Of a stretch of 64,000 nt of DNA, positions 33,695-44,066 are shown piece by piece. The notes beneath the pieces are model-generated. The model ran no database searches, was not told the origin of the DNA, and saw nothing but the letters and a program-made list of their open reading frames with translations. Source of the stretch: Branchiostoma floridae. Its lineage: Eukaryota; Chordata; Leptocardii; Amphioxiformes; Branchiostomatidae. Each line of letters starts with the position of its first letter. The stretch's first letter is position 1. The position numbers and the translations under genes were made by a program. The stretch is taken from contig NC_049987.1 of NCBI RefSeq assembly GCF_000003815.2, positions 15,261,883 through 15,325,882 on the forward strand. The letters are read 5' to 3'.

Positions 33695-34369
33695 GATGGT
33701 CATTTGGCGTTGTCCTGTATGAAGTCGCCACGCTAGGGAACGTTCCGTACCCACGCACTCTTCTTGAAGAACTCTGCACAGGGTACCGAGAACCATGCCC
33801 ACCTGGCCTCCAACAAGACCTGTACGTATAACAATAACTTTCTGATAACGAATTTTAGTTGTTAGATAAGTTAAGATGGTGGATAATACTAAAATAATGA
33901 ATTGTGAATCATTCCTATCTGTAGTACAATTCATCATTCATAAACTTTCAATTTTGTCTCTGAACCCGAAAGGTATGCTATGATGCTGCGGTGTTGGCAA
34001 TGGGAGGAAGACGACCGACCGGAGTTCCAGGAGCTGTATGACGAACTGGACGCTGTTGTAGATTCCATGGCGTTAGATTATGTAAGACCTCGTTCCAGCT
34101 CACAAGGAAGCCAGGCTGGTGTTACGGAAACACCTGCAGAATGTACTTACGACATCCCGGCGGCCGCCAGGATGCGGCTACAAATCGCTAATAATGACAG
34201 TGACGAGGAATATCATGTAGAGTTAGAAATGGACTCACTCTATTCCTTAAACACGAAGTGTTGGAAACCGCAGGATTTTCATACTGGCGACATATGCGAC
34301 TCGGACATAATTGAAACATGCAATGTAAATTCATTGCGTGAACTAAGCAGAACATTCTACAGTGAGTAG
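33695..34369 (+). CDS. Tyrosine kinase, last two exons (C-lobe and tail)
   Basis: Exons 33695-33821 and 33973-34369 join in frame. The first encodes [19 protein letters not shown], kinase subdomain IX. The second encodes [26 protein letters not shown], subdomain XI with its conserved arginine, followed by a tail of about 100 residues. The tail has possible phosphotyrosine sites (TYDIPA, EEYHVE, SLYSLN) of the kind that recruit SH2 proteins in receptor kinases. The ATP-binding lobe, the HRDL loop and any receptor part are not visible upstream; they may be lost in the 33128-33227 gap or outside the window. Complete gene or remnant cannot be decided. Confidence 0.8.
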
Positions 34370-35466
34370 AAAATTGTGTGACACAGAAGAAACAAGAGTT
34401 CGGAGACCTCATATCTCCATGAAATAGTCTGATTATGTAAATGATTTCCACGTTAACATTATCTATGCTGGGTTATGTCCACATTTAGATTACTTACACA
34501 GGTTTCAATGTTGATTGTGACAAGTATTTGAGTTCTACTATGGAAAACACTGCAAATATAGAGTTCCCTTGTTAACTATGCAAATTAAGTGACAGTTTGC
34601 ATACTAGTAATTTGTACTTGTCTGTGAAGACTTTTGTGGATTCCTTTCGTATCTTACGAAATTTGCTTTTAAATCTGATCAAGTAATATTCTAGACTGTC
34701 TATTTGCAGAAATCGTACAATTTGAATAATTCAACATGCACCCATGCGGAACGGCGGCAGGTATCGACTTCTGTTGTGTCCAAAATCGTGCCCGTCCCGT
34801 TCCGTGGAATAAGACACATTCCGACAGTCCAGGCCTATGCCCGGAAGCGCTGTCATTTACTATGATTGACGGAACATCGATCATTTATTACTCACGCCCA
34901 TGTTTCCAAATAAGGCTTGATGTTGCGAGAATTTGTTTTGAGAGTTGGAAACGTTTGGCAATTTGGCGGACTCCCCGTATTGCCATAGATAGTGCATGAT
35001 ATTTTTTAACAGTTTATTTATGCCATTTTCTCTCGTTGTGCCCATAGATAAACGTCATTATGAAAACCTTTAGGCTGCAGAATAAATTCAGTGACTAGCA
35101 CGAACCCTGGTCGCGGAGGTATCTGGCTGCGCGCCCATATCACCCAAGAAAAAACATCGGAAATCAAATGAACATCAAAGCGGACAAAAATTATACAGTA
35201 TAGCACACAGACACACACGATACAAAACACACAAATAAACAAAACCTTCATTTACAGCATCAGCTTCATCACACAATAACGAAAAGTTGTAGTTAAATAC
35301 AATCCTGACTATATAAGTACTTTGAACTTATTTCCCCTTTTGCTACCTACTACACAGAAATCCAATAGATTTCGTAAAATTCAAAATATAATTGTCTTTA
35401 AACGTGAAACGAAAAAAAGTATCTAAAACAAAATATTGATAACGTAGTGTTCCTTGTTCCATAGTA
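34370..35466. other. No gene recognised
   Basis: Intergenic DNA between the convergent kinase genes. No exon with splice signals was seen. Short ORFs at 34669-34999 overlap on opposite strands and look like chance. Confidence 0.4.
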
Positions 35467-35592
35467 CATTCTTATTAATCTCCAAGCAGATCCTACGGTG
35501 CCATAAGATAGTATCAAAGCTGGCCAAGGAGTATAGCCGGCCAAAGGGAGTCAAAACGCCACCGTGGATCCGCTTGGAGATTACATTCTTAT
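35467..35592. mobile_element. Miniature transposon with 9-bp target duplication
   Basis: A 108-bp element (35476-35583) begins TAATCTCCAAGCAGATCC and ends with the near-perfect reverse complement. It is flanked by identical CATTCTTAT on both sides (35467-35475 and 35584-35592). A 9-bp duplication is characteristic of Mutator-like (MULE) DNA transposons. Related sequence lies at 52999-53180, and the CTCCAAGCAGA end also occurs at 22600. Confidence 0.85.
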
Positions 35593-36112
35593 CAGCAACA
35601 AAAGGGAGATTAACAGCTGTAATATCAACACCTCATCCTCATTTACAATAAACAGCTCTTTTCACAGAAATCTAGTGTGCGTTACGTTTATAGAACGCTA
35701 CTTAATATTTCAAACGCGTTGTTAATCTTTTTATAAGGCATATCAGACTGATAGGCGCAAGAACCGGCAAAACATGCGAGAGCTTGAGTTTGCCTAAATT
35801 ATCAATGCAGCCATGATGGGAACTCTCCTAGGTCTCCGGGAAGAAAGCCTGCAACAATTCAAAAAAAGAGAGAGGTAAATTGAGGAATGTAAAAAATACC
35901 TTGATTATTTATAGAGCACAAAAGGCGTGAAAATCATCTCACGGTTATACGGTTTTATTACATTACTAAAATCTCATATTATACATTTTAATGATTTACA
36001 TAGGTACGGTTTTCTTTCACACTATAATTTTATGATGTATATAGATACTGTTTTACAACAATAGTACAATAATATCTTCATGATAGAATGTAAAATGTTG
36101 TAATAACCCTCA

Positions 36113-38933
36113 TTAGCTCACCCTGTTCTGTTGCAGCAGCTGTTCCAACCTATCCTCCATGACGTCAGGAGTGGGTCGTACATCCGGGTCATCCAGCCAG
36201 CAGAGGTTCATCAGTTCGTATCTTAGTTAAACGTAGAAAATACATAAAATTTATCACGAACACCCAATTTTCTTCTAAGGGAGATTCGTATGACGATACC
36301 TGTCTTGCTATCTCTTTTGTTCTCAAGGATGGTCTGCCCAGTAGATGATAAAGCAGATACAAAGGTTATATAATCAATTAACGATCAAATCACTGCCTCA
36401 TAAGCAAGATGTGAACGTTGTCGATTTCACTTACAGCTCGTTTGAACAGCCGTTCGGTTTCTGCAGGCGGTGCCCTCGGCGGAGCCTCGTCACCAGAGTC
36501 TCGTAGCCATGAACCTCGGGATAAGGGGTTCCTCCTGAAAGTTCATATTTCTTAATGAACAATCCCATCGACAAACGATATGGATTGCTTTCATTGTACC
36601 TTAGGATCATACAAGCAAAGTACTGATCGTGGCAATAAAACCAAACTTGGCATTAGGCAGGGTGTTAGATATTATTTGGCGGTGCGGTTAACATACTTTT
36701 GTAGCAGATGTTGCATTGTTAAACACCCATTAGTATTGTGAAGACATTTTTTAAACTAAACACCAAGATGCTACATTATTTTATTCCCTCTCATAAGACC
36801 GGCTCCTGCAGTTCAAATAACGTTACCGGACATACAGGCTACATGTACTCTCTGTCCTAAGAGCTACTCAAAATCATGGTCATTACACATCCAGAATATC
36901 AGATATAAAAACTGGAAATTCCGCTGCAGTACCTTAACAAGCCGCTTAGTTAAGTCTAATAATTTTAATGTCTTATCCGTACCTACTCACATACCAAATA
37001 TGAATACAGTCTATTTGAGCTTTCTCGAATTATGCAGTCCATCGGATACTAAGTATCTACAAACAAACACACATACACACAAATGCTACAGAAAACATTA
37101 TCTTCTTGGTAGGTAAAATGGCACTCACCCAAAGTCACTATCTCCCACATGACGACTCCGAATCCCCACATGTCACTCTTGCAGCTGTAAACACCCTCAA
37201 TAAGAGACTCTAAGGCCATCCACTTGATGGGAAGTAGCACATTTGTCTGTAATCAAACATTAGATAAAATGAAAAGTAAGTCAAATCAAGCACATGTTTT
37301 GCTTCTCTAAAAGAAAGCCATTGATACCCCCTGGCTGTAATATAAAAACACCACTATTCACTCAAATTTGCATTAAAGACATCACAGATCACTTTTGTAT
37401 GATGCATGTGTTCGTCAAATATATAACGAGGTCACATCTCACATGACGTAGGTGTATAGCATCCGACAGAATTTTGGCACATTTGCTATAAATGTGTTCC
37501 TGATTATTTTCAATGTTAGTATCATTGCAAAGTTCATCATGTTTATTTTGTTCTTATTCAACATTGTCAAATTAAGTCATTAACTTGTGATTGAGGTTAG
37601 GAACCGGCTTGCTTTGACTTTCTTTATGCGTCTTTTGTCTGTATCTAAATTTTGGCTCGTTTTTGTGAGTATATAAGACTGACAAAGTAGAAATCCAAAC
37701 AAACACGAACGCTTAAAAGAGTGTCTAAAACGAACCTGTGCTCAAAAATACTGTTTTGTACGGTCTAGAGCAACTTTGGCTTTGTGTGGGTAGACAATGG
37801 GTAGTTCAAATGTCATATAAGGGTGTTAATAATCGTTTCTCATCGCTAGAATCAAAGATTGGCAAGACAATACTTACCAGAGGGTGCCTCATGTACTGTG
37901 TCGTCACGTACACGTCACGGGCCAGTCCAAAGTCGGAGATTTTGGCGACCAGCCGTCCGGCCTGGCCACCAGTAGAGGCCAGGACGATGTTCCTACACGC
38001 CAGGTCACGGTGGCTGATCTGTTAATCGAGAATGCAACACGGTGTATTCCATATCAGCCTCGAACCCAGCGATAGCTCTCCAGCGGTTCGGATCGCCCGT
38101 CGGCCGAATCGCCCCACGGCTGAAGGGCAATTCGACCGGCGGGAGGGCTGGGGCCGATGTTGATACGGAATACACCGTGTTGTATCTTATTTTTTATTTT
38201 TTTTTTTATTCACATATATTTTGAGAGTATGAGAAACATATGCATAAAATAAGAATAGTAAACCACATACATACATACAAAATGGATAACAGAAAAGCAA
38301 ATTTAGACAAGACAAGTTGGTGTTGAATCAATTAGGAGAACCTGCCTGTGCAATGGATATAAGTATTTAGAAAATCAAAAATACTAAAGTTTTGTATTTT
38401 ATCTATGCCGTATCCAGGTCGGAAAAAATTGATTCAATTGCCAAACTACTCATAAACAGGATAAAAATTCGACACATTTCAACTTGCGCCAACAACTGTA
38501 TTCTTTAAGAACATAAATTCTAGAAAAAATCGAACAAAAGAACGCCGCTTAAGCTTGCAGTGGAGTTCGCTTTATTTGATACATGGAAGCCTGTGTGCTA
38601 ACGTTACAACGAAGAAGCCTATTGAACATTACCGCGGCCCAGGTATGACATAACGAGGAATACAAAATCGAGATAAAATACTTAGTATATGGACGTTGAG
38701 GGTCTAAAGGAATAAATCGAAGTATAATTTGTACAACAACGTGTTAGAAAAAAAATGAGGTACCCGTCGGCGTTTGAGTTCGAGCATCCCTCGAGCGATG
38801 TCGATGGCCACCTCGGTGAGCTGTCGTCCTAAGCCCGGCGGAAAGCCTGCCCGGTGCCGGTTGGTTTGTATGCTCACTAGATACCAGAGCAACTCTCCTG
38901 GCTCAGCGTACTCAACCAGAATATACCGTGGAT
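36113..38933 (-). CDS. Tyrosine kinase, five C-terminal exons
   Basis: Minus-strand exons 38933-38764, 38018-37878, 37246-37129, 36534-36435 and 36221-36113 join in frame. They encode the hinge ([16 protein letters not shown]), the catalytic loop HRDLACRN, the DFG motif ([10 protein letters not shown]), the activation-segment end [11 protein letters not shown], subdomain IX ([20 protein letters not shown]) and subdomain XI ([13 protein letters not shown]). HRDLAxRN with PIKWMALES is the receptor-type tyrosine kinase signature. The protein stops soon after the kinase domain (QQNRVS), so it has no long tail. The glycine loop and the ATP-binding lysine exon are not visible; the retrotransposon 39.0-43.7 kb lies in the intron where they would be expected. 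Confidence 0.87.
38033..38184. mobile_element. Miniature inverted-repeat element beside a kinase exon
   Basis: CAACACGGTGTATTCC (38035-38050) is mirrored by GGAATACACCGTGTTG (38167-38182), with further pairing inward (ATATCA/TGATAC). The interior is GC-rich. It starts about 16 bp from the splice acceptor of the HRDL exon. A partial relative (CAACACGGCGTATTCTATAT) is at about 20478. Confidence 0.7.
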
Positions 38934-39284
38934 CTGAAAAGAAATAGCGTACATTTTAAAGTGGTATAAGCAAAGGTCATCATCATTTGTTTATTTTTTT
39001 TATTTATTAAACTTTACAGAGAAAAAGTTCTGCAAGGTGTGGGTAACAGGATATACCTTTACATGACCCACACCTCCAGCAACAGTTAAAATCATAACAA
39101 TGAACAATAGAGAAAGGGCAAATAAAAACAAAGAACTTTACATAGAGGTATTCTAACAAAAACGGCAAGATACGAAACAATACCCAAACGAAACAACAAT
39201 AAAAGGGATCAGATAAACTAAGGTTAACAAACAAATGAGAATGATGTAACTATAGGTTGACCACACATTTAGACGTGCATCCAA

Positions 39285-42191
39285 TCAGCACTTGGAACAA
39301 TGGGTCCAAGTGCTTATTAGATAGACATCAAAATGTGTGGCCAAAAGAGAGAAGTAATGATCAATAACGGACTGCTTAAAACGATTTGTTGAGAATGTTG
39401 GATTTAGCCGAAGTTTTCTAATTTCAGGTGGTAAGGAGTTCCATATGTAGACGATTCTGTTAAAATAGGAGTACTGAAAGTTTGTAGTGTGACATTTACC
39501 AGGGATAAGTTTAGCTTGTGAATGTGCTCTTAAAAGGGGATGTGGGAGATTTAGAAAGTTGTCAATATTAATATCATAAAGTCCTAGTAAGCACTTATAT
39601 AAAAAACATAGATCAAGTATTTCTCGTCGGTAGGACAGAGGTAATAGTGAACAATGTATTAATCTCGTCTTGTAGTCTGCTGTGTAATCATTAAGAATAT
39701 ACTTGGAGGCACGTCTTTGAACTTTTTCGACTGAGGAAATGAGGTTGTGTGTATAGGGTGACCAAACGACAGAGCAGTACTCAAGTCTGCTTCTGACTAA
39801 AGTGAGATATAGCATTTTTTTTACATTTACAGGGGCATTGAAACCTACAGATCTTTTTAAAAAGCCGAGAGCTGAATTTGCTCTCGAAGTGATATTATGT
39901 ACATGAGAATCGAAAGTTAAATTCCACGTAGCTAATACCCCTAAGTCGGTAAATTCAGGAACAGACTCGAGGACCGTGTCATTCATTTTGTACGTAAAAG
40001 TAATAGGATTTCTAGATCTGCTTATCCTGAGAATTTTACATTTGTCAGGATTAAAATTCATTTGCCAAGTATTACTCCAATCGTACATGCAATCAATATC
40101 TCTCTGGAGTGATACACAATCTAAAACAGTAGATACATGTTTGTAGCATTTGGAGTCGTCAGCGTAAAGGCCCATTTTGTTGCTTACTACGGATGGAAGA
40201 TCGTTGATATATAATAAGAAAAGGAGGGGACCTAAAATTGACCCTTGGGGCACTCCCGATACTACTGGGAGCCAATCCGAACATGTACCCTCGACCATTA
40301 CACGTTGCCTCCTACATGAAAGATAACTATGGAACCAGGAAAGTAAATTAGAATGAATACCATACATTTTGAGCTTATGGACTAACAGCTGGTGAGAAAC
40401 GCAGTCAAACGCCTTGGAAAAATCCAAATATATAATGTCTACTTGGCCACCTCGATCTAAAATCCCGCCAATTTCATGGTAAATTTCAAGGAGCTGTGTC
40501 GATGATGATCTGCCCTTGATGAAACCGTGTTGTAATGGATAGATCAAGTGCTTTAAATGAGGAAAGATACGATTAAACAAACACCTTTCCATTATCTTTC
40601 CAACAATACTGAGAAGAGAAATTGGGCGGTAATTTTCTACTAAATCTTTCCGGCCTTTTTTAAAGACAGGACAAATATTTGCATCCTTCCACTGCGCAGG
40701 AACCCAGCCTTGGTTCAAACTTCTGTTAAACAATGCAGTCAGGTGAGGAGCGAACACATGTGCGCACTCTCGAAATACGGTAGGAGAAAGTCCATCTGGA
40801 CCAATAGCCTTTGAGCAATCGAGTCTAGACAGTACATTTTGGACTTCTTCAATTGAAAATACAATATTTCCTAGACATGGATGTTCGAAAACAGCGATTT
40901 CAGGCAGACAAAGGGTATCATTAGATAAAGTGAAGACTGAATGAAAGTAATCGTTAAACATGTCAGCCTTCTCTATAGCGGAGCTTGCTACGGCGCTAGC
41001 TGAATTCAAGACGGCCGGAAGGCATTTGGATTTGGTTTTAGATCTAAAAAAAGACCAGAACCTTTTCGGGTTCGTCTGTACTAGCGAGCCAAGATTGTTC
41101 AGAAACGAGTTGTACTTTGTCTTAATGAGTCTTTGAAGGTCGTTTCTGAGTTTTCTAAACTTGCACCAATGTGAAGGACTGTTAGTTCGTTTGGCTAATC
41201 GCCATGCCGTCTTCTTTTTGTTGCGCGCATGTCTGACTTCACCGTCGAACCAAGGTAATGAAGATGATCGTTTAACACACATTTTGGGAACACAAAGCTC
41301 AACAGATTCGGTAACTTCGAAAATCCACCTCTCCCAGATATTGTCAAGATTAACATCATTGTTGATATTGTGTAGTTTTCTTTCTAGATCTAACCTTAAC
41401 CTATTAAAGTTACCTCTTTTATAATTATAAACATATCGTTTATCTTCATGCCTTTTGATCTTCCTATTGACGATCAAACCAAACTGTAATATAGCATGGT
41501 CAGTAGGATACTCTGATGTCACCTGTTCGATTTCTAAACATTTGTCAGGTATGTTAGTCAACACTACATCTAGCAAATGACCATGACTGTTGGAGATGAC
41601 ATTATTTATCTGAGTAAGAGCGTAGTCATTTAGTAAATCACATAGGCGACCCTCATGTTCGGAGTGGCTTCCTCCTTTAGACCAATCTATGTTTGGGCAG
41701 TTAAGATCACCCATCAGTACTACCTGGCTGTACTCCTTGGAGACACAGCTAAGAATAGAGCTCAGATTAGCATTAAAGACAGACAAGTCACCACTCGGTG
41801 GCCTGTAATACACAATGAGTACAATTTTTTGATGATTTGTGGGATGAATGTCACAAATAAGAACCTCGTCCATGGGCTCAAGGTCCTCTCTTCTCTGAGA
41901 GAGAATATTAGATTTAACAGCCAACATTACACCACCACCTGTCATTCCAGGCTTGGTCACACTTCTGTCTTTCCGATGAACGGTGTAGTCCTGGGGCAGA
42001 AGCTCCTGGTCGGCAACACACGGGGTTAGCCAGGTTTCAGTCACAGATATGATGTCAGGCTGGACAGTAGCAACAAGATTTTGAAAGCGAACGAGTTCGT
42101 TGTATTTCTTGCTAACTGACTTGACACTGCGGGCGTTTAGATATAGTACATTAAGACATGAAATGTCAGTTGGGAGAGTCTTAGCTCGTTG
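39285..42191 (-). CDS. Retrotransposon ORF2: endonuclease and reverse transcriptase
   Basis: The frame is open for 968 codons from just after the ORF1 stop (42192-42194) to 39285. The endonuclease begins LNVLYLNARSVKS, with the catalytic DIISVTETWL motif and LMGDLNCPNIDW. The reverse transcriptase has ENYRPISLLSIVGK, IYLDFSKAFDCVSH, SGVPQGSILGPLLFLLYIND and the YADD box. No ATG occurs before the TETW catalytic motif in this frame, so a normal AUG start would remove part of the endonuclease. ORF1 and ORF2 are in the same frame with only TAG between them (GAA TAG CAA CGA), so readthrough or stop-coupled reinitiation is the likely expression route. Nicking and target-primed reverse transcription are the known functions of the family. 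Confidence 0.92.
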   Translation of the reverse strand, partial: QRAKTLPTDISCLNVLYLNARSVKSVSKKYNELVRFQNLVATVQPDIISVTETWLTPCVADQELLPQDYTVHRKDRSVTKPGMTGGGVMLAVKSNILSQRREDLEPMDEVLICDIHPTNHQKIVLIVYYRPPSGDLSVFNANLSSILSCVSKEYSQVVLMGDLNCPNIDWSKGGSHSEHEGRLCDLLNDYALTQINNVISNSHGHLLDVVLTNIPDKCLEIEQVTSEYPTDHAILQFGLIVNRKIKRHEDKRYVYNYKRGNFNRLRLDLERKLHNINNDVNLDNIWERWIFEVTESVELCVPKMCVKRSSSLPWFDGEVRHARNKKKTAWRLAKRTNSPSHWCKFRKLRNDLQRLIKTKYNSFLNNLGSLVQTNPKRFWSFFRSKTKSKCLPAVLNSASAVASSAIEKADMFNDYFHSVFTLSNDTLCLPEIAVFEHPCLGNIVFSIEEVQNVLSRLDCSKAIGPDGLSPTVFRECAHVFAPHLTALFNRSLNQGWVPAQWKDANICPVFKKGRKDLVENYRPISLLSIVGKIMERCLFNRIFPHLKHLIYPLQHGFIKGRSSSTQLLEIYHEIGGILDRGGQVDIIYLDFSKAFDCVSHQLLVHKLKMYGIHSNLLSWFHSYLSCRRQRVMVEGTCSDWLPVVSGVPQGSILGPLLFLLYINDLPSVVSNKMGLYADDSKCYKHVSTVLDCVSLQRDIDCMYDWSNTWQMNFNPDKCKILRISRSRNPITFTYKMNDTVLESVPEFTDLGVLATWNLTFDSHVHNITSRANSALGFLKRSVGFNAPVNVKKMLYLTLVRSRLEYCSVVWSPYTHNLISSVEKVQRRASKYILNDYTADYKTRLIHCSLLPLSYRREILDLCFLYKCLLGLYDINIDNFLNLPHPLLRAHSQAKLIPGKCHTTNFQYSYFNRIVYIWNSLPPEIRKLRLNPTFSTNRFKQSVIDHYFSLLATHFDVYLISTWTHCSKC

Positions 42192-43661
42192 CTATTCGCC
42201 CACCAACGGTCTGGAGTTTGAGTGAGTGTTCGTGGCGCAGACGCGGACAGTATCACAGGAAACAGTTGAATCAGGAGGACTTGTCGCGGGCATGGCCGAC
42301 AGGGATTCCTCACACGTAGTCCGGAGGTCCAAAGGTGGAACATCGGTGGTGAGTGGAGGGGTGGTTATGTGGGAAACGGTTTTGGTGTGTAGTTCACGAG
42401 CAGGTTTCGGGATTCCTTGACTGGATGATGGAATAGGGCCTACAGCGACCTGAAATCGTTCTGCGTTCTGTTTTTTAGTTGCCGGATGTATGCGTTGATC
42501 AGGTGAGGGAAGCGAGCGTTTCCTGTTCCTCAGGTTGTAGCGATCGTTTGGGGGGCGGTAGCTTGGTGCTGTGACGTCGCTGTTGAGATGTGGTTCCTCA
42601 GCCGACATGAGTCTGGAGGCCCTAGACCGCCGCTTATTCCTGTGATTAGAGAGGTGGCGCCTGTCAGCATCAGCAACCGCTGACGGACGCTGATCTGTGT
42701 GTTGAACACGAATGTCCCGTATAGCTCCTGCAATGGCGAGGTCAGATTCGTCCTCTAGTCTAGCGAGTGACTGGAATCTGTTAGACGTAGGTACTACGGC
42801 TGGTCTCACATACTTGTTAAAGGCTCGGTTGATCATGTCTACCGAGTCTTGGGTTTGGGGACTAAACCCAACAGAATCATCTCGGTCAGCAGACCTTCTT
42901 TCATAGCGCCGAGTTGGATGTCGCTCGGTTTCAGTAATGGAGGCGCAATTTGCCTTGGTGTGCCCAGTCATACCGCATGAGAAGCACGTGATGTTAGGGC
43001 ATTCGTAAGCCTTGTGGTCGAGAGCTTTGCAACGTCGACAGTTAACGATCTGCCCTTGACCACAAAATACTTCAAGATCAATGTCAGTACATTCAGAAGG
43101 GTTCAGTGGATGCGGCACACTTATGGTGGTGAACCTCGGGGGCGGACGCTCAGTGAACTTTTCCACATAACAGAACCTGTGCCCCGTTCTAAGGTGCTTG
43201 AACATGTCAGTAGCGTTTTTGACTAGATGTCTCTCGATTGGTGTGGCACGTATGGAAAACTTGTCAACCCAATCAGCTACAACGACGTCAGGTACCGAGT
43301 GATACACCCCGTGTATTGATATCCTGGTTAAGCGAGGTTTGGTCAGGGGTGTGGTCACGAAGTCGAGCAAAGTCAGATCCTTGCCATGTAACTGAATATG
43401 AGCCTGTTTAAGAGCTGCGGCTTTTACTTTGGGGTTTGACAAGTTTATGATGATCATTGGGGGAATAACTTGAACACCCAATATGTCTGACGGTCTCACA
43501 CCATCGGCTCCATGATGTTGCGTACTTTCTACTAGGGACAAGGCAACGTCTTCTTCCCTTGCCCTGAATCCTGATTTCATGTAGCATTTAATCCACAGAT
43601 TCGTGTCGGCCAGCTTGTCCGCAAGCGGATCTGGTACGGATATATCCACTTCGGACATCAT
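42192..43661 (-). CDS. Retrotransposon ORF1: gag-like nucleic-acid binding protein
   Basis: 489 codons from ATG 43661. The middle has tandem zinc knuckles C-x2-C-x4-H-x4-C (CRRCKALDHKAYEC and CFSCGMTGHTKANC, about residues 210-235), as in ORF1 proteins of CR1/L2/Jockey-type elements that package element RNA. The N-terminal half has an RRM-like pattern (LTRISIHGVYHSVPD). The C-terminal half is basic and low-complexity. It ends RPLVGE then TAG, after which the same frame continues as ORF2. Confidence 0.88.
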   Translation of the reverse strand: MMSEVDISVPDPLADKLADTNLWIKCYMKSGFRAREEDVALSLVESTQHHGADGVRPSDILGVQVIPPMIIINLSNPKVKAAALKQAHIQLHGKDLTLLDFVTTPLTKPRLTRISIHGVYHSVPDVVVADWVDKFSIRATPIERHLVKNATDMFKHLRTGHRFCYVEKFTERPPPRFTTISVPHPLNPSECTDIDLEVFCGQGQIVNCRRCKALDHKAYECPNITCFSCGMTGHTKANCASITETERHPTRRYERRSADRDDSVGFSPQTQDSVDMINRAFNKYVRPAVVPTSNRFQSLARLEDESDLAIAGAIRDIRVQHTDQRPSAVADADRRHLSNHRNKRRSRASRLMSAEEPHLNSDVTAPSYRPPNDRYNLRNRKRSLPSPDQRIHPATKKQNAERFQVAVGPIPSSSQGIPKPARELHTKTVSHITTPPLTTDVPPLDLRTTCEESLSAMPATSPPDSTVSCDTVRVCATNTHSNSRPLVGE

Positions 43662-44066
43662 GAAAATGTAAACAAAGGCTTACTACAGCCCAACACTGTG
43701 CTTTTAGCCAATTTCTTCACAGAAGACTCACCGGTCAGATCGTGCGGTTATCCCCGTAGACTTAGAAATCAGCTCCTTTGATGGATGCTTCTCTGGGCAT
43801 TTAGAACTCCTCTCTACGATCGTAGGACGTCTGGAGTGCTGTCGTGTAGGATTCCTTTGTTCGGCACCCTCCCCACTCAGCCGACGCTGGCAACTTATAA
43901 GATCCAGAAATCGTTGTACACAACACAAAACGTTCAAGTCTCGTCTTCAAAGTGTAGCGATACTGTCCTGCTAACACCCTGCACGTGGATTTAGATCGGA
44001 TGGGCACGCAAATGACGAGAAATAAGCTTTTATTGAGAACTATTACAGACCGACTCATAAACACTG

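Larger units (their letters stand above)
38990..43730 (-). mobile_element. Nearly intact CR1/L2-like non-LTR retrotransposon
   Basis: A minus-strand element with ORF1 (gag-like, two CCHC knuckles) and ORF2 (endonuclease and reverse transcriptase), both open. The 3' end, at about 38990-39012 on the plus strand, is an A-rich AATAAATAAA-type tail. The 5' limit is unresolved, at or beyond 43661. It is inserted in an intron of the minus-strand tyrosine kinase in the same orientation. Intact ORFs suggest a recent insertion. Confidence 0.85.

Noticed and set aside
42226-42420. Plus-strand ORFs over the retrotransposon ORF1
   Set aside because: Shadows of the minus-strand frame, without motifs.
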